From positions 272 through 20,685 of the forward strand of contig CAJUKF010000049.1 in the NCBI GenBank assembly GCA_910587355.1: DNA of 20,414 bases, read 5' to 3'. The notes beneath the pieces were generated by a model. That model was not told the DNA's origin and made no database searches. It saw only the letters and a program-made list of their open reading frames with translations. Origin of the DNA: an uncultured Muribaculaceae bacterium. GTDB taxonomy: Bacteria > Bacteroidota > Bacteroidia > Bacteroidales > Muribaculaceae. This document shows, piece by piece, positions 14,392 through 20,414 of the stretch; positions within the stretch are counted from its first letter, which is position 1, and the number at the start of each line of letters is the position of its first letter. The translations under genes and the position numbers were made by a program.

Positions 14392-15732
14392 TCAGAAAGT
14401 GAAACTCAGTTGTGTCTGGATGCGGTTGTCGTGGGCCCCTCCGGCATTCCATGTCTCGCGGTGGCCCCAAAGATATTCTATGCCCCACTGAAGATAGGAG
14501 TTGAAGGTGTAGAAGCAGTTTACGGCACCGTATAGCGCGTATTTGTAGTTCTGTTCTTCTGGCAGTGAGTTGCAGTAGTCGCCGACTTTCCAGATGCGTG
14601 CCTCGGAGAACATGGCGTTGAACTGCAGCTTCGGCGTGGGATTATAGCTCAGTCCGAAGTTGAGGCCCGTCATCGGCGAGGCACTCATCCTGCCGGGGTC
14701 TGAATCGCTCGGCACGAAAGAAATCGGTTTTCCGGCGATATCCTGGATATAGTTGCCTATTCCTTTACCGTAGGCGAACTGATAGTAGAATATCAGTTTT
14801 GACCATGGGCTGAGATTGCCAGAGAGCATGGCTCCCCAGCCTGCGGTGTGGCGTGTCTTGTCGCTGATAAGGTCGCGGTAGGCGAAGTTGCGCAGTATTC
14901 CCGAGAGTCGGATGCGGTTCCATTGCGAGAAAGAGTATTCGACCCATACGGGAATGTCGGGTATGTACTGTTCGGCATCGCCTATTGTCTTGCGGTCATC
15001 CATCGTGGGATAGTCTTTTCCGCGATAGTAGCCGTTCGAGCTGTAGAAGGTAGGCATGTCGAGCGCCGCTGCGAAGCGGAATCCGTTATAGTCTTTCGAC
15101 TTGTATGCGATTTCATAGGCTACTGTGCTGACGCATCCCGAGGGCCCTTCGGGGTCGATTGTGGGTGGCTGGCACGCGTAGTCGTCCTGAAACAGGGTCA
15201 GTTTCATTCCCGCGGTGAAATTGCGGTATGTGATATAGGCCCGCTGAAGTACGATGCTCGTATTGATGCCGTCTGTTCCCGCTTTTATATAGCCCGTTAT
15301 TTCGTTGGACGTGCCTTGTAATCCCACAATCTGCATGTCGACACTGCCGTTGATAGGATTGATGTAGAAATCTCCCTTATGCCCCTTTGCCGCAGGAACC
15401 GGAATCGCTGACGTGACAAAACTGATGCCGGCGCCGGCCTGTTTGTAGAGGTTATTGCCGATATCATAGCCAAGAATAGGGTTGATTTGGCCGCCGATTG
15501 TGAGTATGAAACTCTTGTCGGCCGTGTGGATGTTGAATTTCGGTGTCGGAATCGCACGGTTCTCCACAGGGCGTGTGCGGTCGAGAATCTCCTTGATTTC
15601 AGGTGTGGTGCGTTCGATGACAATTTTTCCGGGAGACTCGGAGGACGTACTCTCCTGACTCCGGGCGGCAAATCCTGCCGTAACAGAAAAAAGTATAAGT
15701 AGTCCGACTTTTGTTTTGCTGTAATTCATCAT
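14392..15732 (-). CDS. DcaP-like outer-membrane porin
   Basis: This 446-residue protein has a Sec signal (MMNYSKTKVG, a hydrophobic core, then AARSQ). A short charged helical stretch (PEIKEILDRTRPVEN) comes before the barrel, as in DcaP-type porins. The rest alternates amphipathic strands with Gly/Asn/Asp turns (FILTIGGQINPILGYDI, NEITGYIKAG, FTAGMKLTLFQDDYA, WGIEYLWGHR) and ends in QTQLSFTF with a terminal Phe, the usual signal for outer-membrane barrel assembly. DcaP-like proteins form trimeric channels for small anionic compounds in other bacteria. It is the first gene of the minus-strand operon (porin, MFS, two hydrolases), so it probably supplies the substrate of that pathway. The ATG at 15732 is followed by a second Met codon, and either could start. 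The beta-barrel call is strong; the DcaP subfamily is a recognition-based judgement. Confidence 0.8.
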   Translation of the reverse strand: MMNYSKTKVGLLILFSVTAGFAARSQESTSSESPGKIVIERTTPEIKEILDRTRPVENRAIPTPKFNIHTADKSFILTIGGQINPILGYDIGNNLYKQAGAGISFVTSAIPVPAAKGHKGDFYINPINGSVDMQIVGLQGTSNEITGYIKAGTDGINTSIVLQRAYITYRNFTAGMKLTLFQDDYACQPPTIDPEGPSGCVSTVAYEIAYKSKDYNGFRFAAALDMPTFYSSNGYYRGKDYPTMDDRKTIGDAEQYIPDIPVWVEYSFSQWNRIRLSGILRNFAYRDLISDKTRHTAGWGAMLSGNLSPWSKLIFYYQFAYGKGIGNYIQDIAGKPISFVPSDSDPGRMSASPMTGLNFGLSYNPTPKLQFNAMFSEARIWKVGDYCNSLPEEQNYKYALYGAVNCFYTFNSYLQWGIEYLWGHRETWNAGGAHDNRIQTQLSFTF

Positions 15733-16040
15733 TGGATGTTTTGGACGTTTTTGAATTTACAAGGGCGCTATTTAAACGCTCCATGCATACTTTGATTTAA
15801 GAACTTGTGTCAGTCTAATAACGGAACCTTTGTCACCGGTAATTAATATGATAACATAACACCCTATATCAAATAAAGTTCTCATACAAAGAAAGAAAAG
15901 TTGCATACGCACATGTCAGGGTTTTTATTCATCTCGATGCGAACCGTTCGCTTCCTCGGGTGTTACTAATAAAAGAACAGTCAGGCCGTCCTCCGGTCCC
16001 CGGGTCATCAACCCAAACAATCCTTCAACAGACATATACA
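15733..16040. promoter_or_regulatory. Divergent intergenic region between the porin operon and the MFS gene
   Basis: This 308-bp region must hold both promoters. On the plus strand TTG (15805-15807), 17 bp, then AACCTTTG (15825-15832) is a one-mismatch match to the Bacteroidetes -33/-7 pattern, though it implies a leader near 200 nt. No exact TAnnTTTG is found on the minus strand. There are short A/G-rich runs (AAAGAAAGAAAAG near 15890) and small dyads (GGGT..ACCC near 16003). No RNA gene or riboswitch is recognised. Confidence 0.3.
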
Positions 16041-17396
16041 ATGAAATACGTCAATTCAGGTTGCGGTAAGATACCTTTTATTTCGCTGGTTGCAATCCTG
16101 TCGATTTCGCTCACCGTCAATTTGCCGGGCCTCGCCATTTCCCCTATTATGGGAAAGCTCGACGAGGTATTCCATCATGTGACGGAACTTGAAATACAGC
16201 TGCTGACCGTACTTCCAAACCTCGTCACCATCCCCTTCATACTGTGTTCGGGCAAAATCTGCACGCCGAAGAATCAGATTGCCATTCTCGCTCTCGGGCT
16301 GGCGCTCTACACTCTCACTGGCGTTCTGTACTTCTTCGCCACCACTATTGTTCAGCTCATCATACTCAGCTGTCTGCTTGGTGTCGGTTGCGGACTCGTA
16401 ATCCCTCTTGCCGCAAGTCTCATCTCACAGTATTTTGTGGGAAAGCAGCGCACAAAGCAGCTGGGCATGAAATCATCGCTCAGCAACTTCACTGTCATTT
16501 TCGCCACACTGTTTGTTGGCTGGGTCGCCGCCATCAACTGGCATCTTGCATTTATCGTCTACATGATTCCAGTTATCCCGCTGTGTCTTATTCCTTTCAT
16601 GACTTCAAAATACATCGAGAGCAATAAGATTGACGTGGCTCCACCTCCATACACTCCTCTCAAAGAGCCGCCCACATCCGACGATGAGGTACGCAAGGCT
16701 GTCGCTCTCAAAAAGCCCACCAATGTCAACTTCCATTTCCATGGCTCCAAGACTCTTGTTCTTCTTGCGAGCGTCATGGCCCTCTACTTCGTGATGACAT
16801 ACGCCACAGAGGTCGTATCCTACTATCTGCCGTTCACCATGGAGCACTATAAACTCTCCACCGGCGATGTCGGTGTCGCAACCGCCATGTTCTTCACATC
16901 AGCCACAATCTCAGGTTTCGCCTTGACACGCATTATAGCTGTTTTCCGCGAGAAAACCATGATAGTAGCCATTTTCGTCGCCATGATTGGTCTGTTCATC
17001 TGCGGATTCCTCCACTGGTACTGGAGCTTTATCGTCGGTGTGTTCATCATGGGTCTCGGCTACGGAGTCGTGCAGCCCATCATCTACGACAAGACTTCCT
17101 ACATCGCACCTACATCCGCCAAATCCACCGAATACTTCGCCTACCTTCTCACTTGCAACTATATCGGCATTTCAATGGTGCCGTTCATCGTCAGTGCCAT
17201 GCGTCGTCTCTTCGACGCTCAGAGCGATGTCAACTTCTCGTTCGTGTTCAACGGATTTGTCGTCCTTGCCGTTCTCGCTTTCGCAATATGGAAACGTCGG
17301 GATTTCGTCTTCAAGGTTGACCCCGACTCATACGAGCATCCCGCATCGGCAACCCCCGCAGACACCACGACCTCTAAGGCTCCCGACACCAAATAA
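16041..17396 (+). CDS. Major facilitator superfamily transporter, paralogue of the porin-operon MFS
   Basis: The ATG at 16041 gives 451 residues; an upstream in-frame GTG (15960) would add 27 polar residues before the first membrane helix and is unlikely. There are about 12 membrane segments. Helix 1 contains LPGLAISPIMGKL and is followed by ELEIQLLTVLPNLVTIPF, as in the minus-strand MFS. The helix 4-5 region reads LLGVGCGLVIPLAASLISQYFVGKQRTKQLG. A hydrophilic central loop rich in Pro, Lys and Glu (about 195-245) and a Pro/Thr/Ala-rich C-terminal tail of about 25 residues flank the second half. It is divergent from the porin operon, suggesting shared control. The two MFS proteins may import related substrates, or one may import and one export. 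It is followed by a terminator at 17462. Confidence 0.9.
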   Translation: MKYVNSGCGKIPFISLVAILSISLTVNLPGLAISPIMGKLDEVFHHVTELEIQLLTVLPNLVTIPFILCSGKICTPKNQIAILALGLALYTLTGVLYFFATTIVQLIILSCLLGVGCGLVIPLAASLISQYFVGKQRTKQLGMKSSLSNFTVIFATLFVGWVAAINWHLAFIVYMIPVIPLCLIPFMTSKYIESNKIDVAPPPYTPLKEPPTSDDEVRKAVALKKPTNVNFHFHGSKTLVLLASVMALYFVMTYATEVVSYYLPFTMEHYKLSTGDVGVATAMFFTSATISGFALTRIIAVFREKTMIVAIFVAMIGLFICGFLHWYWSFIVGVFIMGLGYGVVQPIIYDKTSYIAPTSAKSTEYFAYLLTCNYIGISMVPFIVSAMRRLFDAQSDVNFSFVFNGFVVLAVLAFAIWKRRDFVFKVDPDSYEHPASATPADTTTSKAPDTK

Positions 17397-17461
17397 GCAT
17401 TTGATTCATCGAAGGAATCAACCCTGCTCCCATGTGACATCTATTCTCCCCTAAGAACCAT

Positions 17462-17498
17462 AAAAGTCGATAAGTCCGCAATGATTTATCGGCTTTTT
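17462..17498 (+). terminator. Rho-independent terminator after the MFS gene
   Basis: AAAAGTCGATAA (17462-17473) pairs with TTATCGGCTTTT (17486-17497), with one G-U pair; the loop is 12 nt and the right arm runs into a T-tract. It lies 66 bp after the MFS stop codon. Confidence 0.8.
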
Positions 17499-17509
17499 GA
17501 CTTGCAATC

Positions 17510-17671
17510 TTAACGATTGGTTCCCTGTACTTTACAATCAAAAACGGTAGTATCACGGCTAATCAGCACACGAGGCAGTTCATAATTAAGGTTTACGGCA
17601 CTGCCTAATTGTAATAATATGAGGTCGATAACAATATTTTCGATGGAGATAGCACAAACTATATCGGCCTA
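17510..17671 (-). other. Short open stretch without start codon, possible gene remnant
   Basis: Between the MFS terminator and the DUF262 stop codon is about 190 bp without a recognised gene. The minus strand is open for 53 codons (stop TAA at 17510-17512, upstream stop TAG at 17669-17671). It reads with protein-like composition (ENIVIDLILLQLGSAVNLNY and, further on, LPRVLISRDTTVFDC) but has no ATG, GTG or TTG start near its beginning. It could be the tail of a decayed gene or chance. Confidence 0.2.
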
Positions 17672-17686
17672 ATTTCATGTTCCATG

Positions 17687-19834
17687 TCAAGACTCGGCCC
17701 ATTCAGTGAGTTTTCTAAAGATGTTACGACGTTTAGGCTGATTGGCCACAAGCACTCGCGGCGTACGGCGATACCCTACACCATATCCCTCTACAAATCG
17801 TGTTTTGTAGGTCTGATAGATGATATTGCGTGTTCCATTGACAGTCTCGCCGTTAACTGTAAGCGGATTGTCGAAAGGAGTCGTATATCCGTTTTCTGCA
17901 TTCACCCATCCGAAATTAAATCCGTAACGCATGAAAAAATCTTGCCAAGTCATATCCATAAAACGGACTGTCATGATGTAAAACAGATAAAGCTGATGTT
18001 TCGGCGAGCTTACGGTTGCGAGATTTCCGCCATATTCGGCAAGCATCTTTTTGACAAACTTTTTTTCACGGCTCACTAATGTCGCGTCAATATCGCCATT
18101 GTTATCGGCTATTTCGCGAGCAAGTTTCAGCAGGACGGGATGCACATTGTAATCAGAATAATTATCATCATCATCATACCAACACACAAATTCATTGAAC
18201 TTATAAAGACGGGTATTCAGCAAATCGCCCCAAATGCCGTTAAAGTCATTGCCTGAGGCGAAGGTGCGCATGGATTCGTATGCCTCAAACAGTTTTTTCA
18301 ACCGCTGAATGTCCACATCGTCGGGAGCGATGTCGCTAAGAGTCAATTTAAACCTGTCAGTAGGAACAGACTCCTGACATTCTATAATTATGTTCCCGAG
18401 TCGACCTATTAGTGCGGGATTGTCATCCATCTTACAGACAAGGGCATAGGCATCATGTTGCGCGTCAATCAGTTTGGCCTTGAAGACCTCGATATCGCGC
18501 TGTTCCTGACGGAAACCCTTGAGCGAAAGATCTGGCTGACGTAAAATTGCATATACATCGGGACACACCAAGTTTCGAATAGAGCCGATGAGCGTCGGCC
18601 ATTCACGAAGACTTTTATTGGCCGTGTTTCCAATCATGTTTCGAACCACACGCATAAAATCACCAATGCCGTCGGTGTCTTTTCGCTCATAAAGAAAGAT
18701 GAGCGCCGCCATAACTCCGAGTTGTTTCATTACATCAGTGTTGTTTCCGGAAAACTGATTGAGAATCCATCTGACAGGCTCGGCCAATCCGGTGTTTTCA
18801 TCCCATTCCATGCTGAAATCTATCGGAGCGTCAACAAGGTCCGGGATAGAGTCGAGCGAATGGATGAGAAACCGCAGATTTTCTTCAGAGCTATATATTT
18901 CAGAAAGTACTTTCTCAGAAGTATAATCGACATCGTCTTTGGTGTTGCCATTTTTCACCACATAAAGAATCTGGGTGATATAGCCAAGCCATTTAATGAA
19001 CGGTGTGTCAGTTAGATAGGTGCCTTTAGGGCGATATGGCCACAGGTTTTCAACCCACTTATACTCGATTTTGTCAGCTATGACTTTCTTTAACGGCGAC
19101 TCGTTGATGATTTTAAACAGTTTCGACTTGACTTTTTCAAAATCAGTCAACACTTTGCCACGGGCATTCATGCGGGTATAGATTTCTTCTCCGAGACCGA
19201 ATTTTTCAAGTGGCAGGAAATAGAATGTCACACAGTCATTTTGAGTCAGATTGGTTAACAGTTCTTGGGGTGTATGTTTTTTAAGAGCATCATGGGACGC
19301 AATCGCCTCCAAGACTGTGATAGCCCCCATTATGGACGGGTCGAGTTTCCATGCCTCATCAAACCACGGTGCGTCCTCGACTATAGTCTCTCGGAGATCG
19401 GGACCGAGAGTCACCGGCTCGGTACACAGACATTCTATAAACCGCTTGCTCGACGGACGGGTTTCGTAGGTAAATTTTCCAAGCAGGCTTACGGCCTCCC
19501 CCTCCTTGTTGTCCAGCAAGCCGGCCTTATTGGCCAGATACCAGTGAACGAGCCATAAAGTCGTGAGACGCTGCTGTCCGTCAATGGGGACAAACGCTAT
19601 CTGCTCATCGTCGCCAAGTTTATAAGGGCGTTCAACCCCGTATATAAAGTCAAGTTCAACTTTTCGGTTATCTGACACGGCCTCAAGAATATGGTTGAGA
19701 ATGCCGTCACGAATCGATTTGGCACTCTTCCGACCTTGGGCATAGTCACGCTGGATTATAGGAATTTCGATTCGGTCATACTGTTTCAACAATGACCAAA
19801 TAGTATGCGGTGTGCCTAATGATTCGCTGCTCAT
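17687..19834 (-). CDS. DUF262 (GmrS-like) protein, DUF262-only partner
   Basis: This 715-residue protein has the DUF262 motifs in order: IPIIQRDYAQGR (24-35), the signature PIDGQQRLTTLW with D85-G-Q-Q-R89, and YTRMNARGKVLTDFEKVKSK (219-238). DUF262 is the ParB/Srx-like nucleotide-hydrolysing domain of GmrSD-type type IV restriction enzymes and of SspE; IDGQQR is its key motif. The remaining 470 residues are mostly helical with no HNH motif that I can see, so nuclease activity may come from the neighbouring gene product. The upstream gene ends only 4 bp before this start, so they form an operon. Base composition is slightly more A/T-rich than clpB, consistent with an accessory module. A role in defence against modified or foreign DNA is inferred from the family. 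Confidence 0.85.
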   Translation of the reverse strand: MSSESLGTPHTIWSLLKQYDRIEIPIIQRDYAQGRKSAKSIRDGILNHILEAVSDNRKVELDFIYGVERPYKLGDDEQIAFVPIDGQQRLTTLWLVHWYLANKAGLLDNKEGEAVSLLGKFTYETRPSSKRFIECLCTEPVTLGPDLRETIVEDAPWFDEAWKLDPSIMGAITVLEAIASHDALKKHTPQELLTNLTQNDCVTFYFLPLEKFGLGEEIYTRMNARGKVLTDFEKVKSKLFKIINESPLKKVIADKIEYKWVENLWPYRPKGTYLTDTPFIKWLGYITQILYVVKNGNTKDDVDYTSEKVLSEIYSSEENLRFLIHSLDSIPDLVDAPIDFSMEWDENTGLAEPVRWILNQFSGNNTDVMKQLGVMAALIFLYERKDTDGIGDFMRVVRNMIGNTANKSLREWPTLIGSIRNLVCPDVYAILRQPDLSLKGFRQEQRDIEVFKAKLIDAQHDAYALVCKMDDNPALIGRLGNIIIECQESVPTDRFKLTLSDIAPDDVDIQRLKKLFEAYESMRTFASGNDFNGIWGDLLNTRLYKFNEFVCWYDDDDNYSDYNVHPVLLKLAREIADNNGDIDATLVSREKKFVKKMLAEYGGNLATVSSPKHQLYLFYIMTVRFMDMTWQDFFMRYGFNFGWVNAENGYTTPFDNPLTVNGETVNGTRNIIYQTYKTRFVEGYGVGYRRTPRVLVANQPKRRNIFRKLTEWAES

Positions 19835-19838
19835 GGTA

Positions 19839-20414
19839 TTATGCTTTAAAACTGTTTATTACTTCTATGATAGCGTTGAAATAAGCCGTCTGGTCATCCC
19901 GTCCCCAATAGAAAGGCTGTGAATCGGCCGGACTGTAGAATTTAAGAAAGGCATTGCGGGTGCATGGCGGTATGAAACGACCTTTTTTCTCCAAGTCAAT
20001 AATCAGGTTGCGCTTTACCGGAAAAATGGAGTTGTTGAGCGCTGAATTGTCCGTTGTCGAAAGGAGTGCAAGATTTGACAAATCATGCATTGGCGCCATA
20101 CCAAACAGGTCATTAATCTTGTTTTTTATATCGTTAAACTCGTCAATATCAATATCTTTATCTGGAATGGTTTCAATTTCGCAAAGACGCTCTTTCATCG
20201 AAACAAGGGAAACAGGTTCTTCCTCAACACGATGCACATCTTCATCATCCTGAACCTGAACCGTGCGCGTTACAGTATCGATATTTTCAATTGCCATTAG
20301 TGTTTCATGAATCCAACCTTTGACCGCTTTAGGATTTTTCATCGGATCCTGTGATTTTTGGTAACTATTCAGCGGACATTTTGAGTCTGCATGGGTGCAT
20401 ATACGTTTTACATA
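19839..20414 (-). CDS. DUF262/DUF1524 (GmrSD-type, HNH) protein, C-terminal part only
   Basis: The frame is open to the right window edge without a stop (about 191 residues visible), so a Met at 20342 is probably internal and the N-terminal DUF262 part lies outside. The visible end matches the C-terminus of DUF262/DUF1524 proteins: a helix before the nuclease core (NPKAVKGWIHETLMAIE), HDLSNLALLSTTDNSALNN, then IFPVKRNLIIDLEKKGRFIP, CTRNAFLKFYS and FYWGRDDQTAYFNAIIE. The family usually has an HNH core with an upstream His-containing motif, which would be beyond the edge. It is 4 bp upstream of the DUF262-only gene and probably the first of the pair. Together they likely form a two-component restriction-like defence system. 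Confidence 0.75.
   Translation of the reverse strand, partial: YVKRICTHADSKCPLNSYQKSQDPMKNPKAVKGWIHETLMAIENIDTVTRTVQVQDDEDVHRVEEEPVSLVSMKERLCEIETIPDKDIDIDEFNDIKNKINDLFGMAPMHDLSNLALLSTTDNSALNNSIFPVKRNLIIDLEKKGRFIPPCTRNAFLKFYSPADSQPFYWGRDDQTAYFNAIIEVINSFKA

Noticed and set aside
8577..15779. The 10-mer CTATTTAAAC with weak flanking dyads occurs before the first YbjN gene (8579-8588) and before the porin gene (15768-15777)
   Set aside because: Many pairs of identical 10-mers are expected by chance in 20 kb, and the flanking dyads differ between the two sites.

Overview
The window looks like chromosomal DNA of a Bacteroidales bacterium, most likely a gut Muribaculaceae or a close relative. The reasons are the Bacteroidales-type ClpB, a lipoprotein with an Asp-rich sequence after the lipid-carrying Cys, a TAnnTTTG-type promoter element, the absence of Shine-Dalgarno sequences before starts, a DcaP-like outer-membrane porin and a base composition near 50% GC. 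The genus assignment is inference from overall character, not from a marker gene. No rRNA, tRNA, CRISPR array or intact insertion sequence is visible.

Left part (1-4146). A 5'-truncated KilA-N domain gene is followed by a 282-bp leader region with nested inverted repeats, then clpB (the Hsp100 disaggregase) with a strong terminator, then a small surface lipoprotein with its own terminator.

Central plus-strand block (4248-9520). An unrecognised 447-residue protein with a Gly/Ala-rich apolar stretch forms its own unit, closed by a U-tract terminator. A Bacteroidetes-type promoter then leads into four co-directional genes: a divergent sigma-70/ECF-like protein with a very long region between its sigma-2-like and sigma-4-like parts; a fusion of a degenerate protein-kinase domain to a classical AAA ATPase with a Vps4/katanin-like C-terminal motif; and two small YbjN/type-III-chaperone-like proteins whose genes overlap. 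A perfect 15-bp hairpin ends the block. This combination (sigma-like factor, pseudokinase-unfoldase, chaperone-like adaptors) is the best candidate here for an undescribed regulatory or protein-remodelling system.

Transport and hydrolase locus (9560-17396). Four minus-strand genes (porin, MFS transporter and two tandem phospholipase-B-like Ntn hydrolases) are divergent from a second, related MFS transporter. The hydrolases keep the family motifs, including the Cys nucleophile, but have no signal peptide. The locus reads as uptake through the outer membrane, then the inner membrane, then cytosolic hydrolysis of an amide- or ester-linked substrate.

Right part (17499-20414). Two adjacent minus-strand DUF262 (GmrSD-like) genes, one DUF262-only and one with the DUF1524-type C-terminus and running off the window, suggest a defence module. 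With the KilA-N gene at the other edge, both ends have an accessory character while the middle carries clpB and lineage-type genes.
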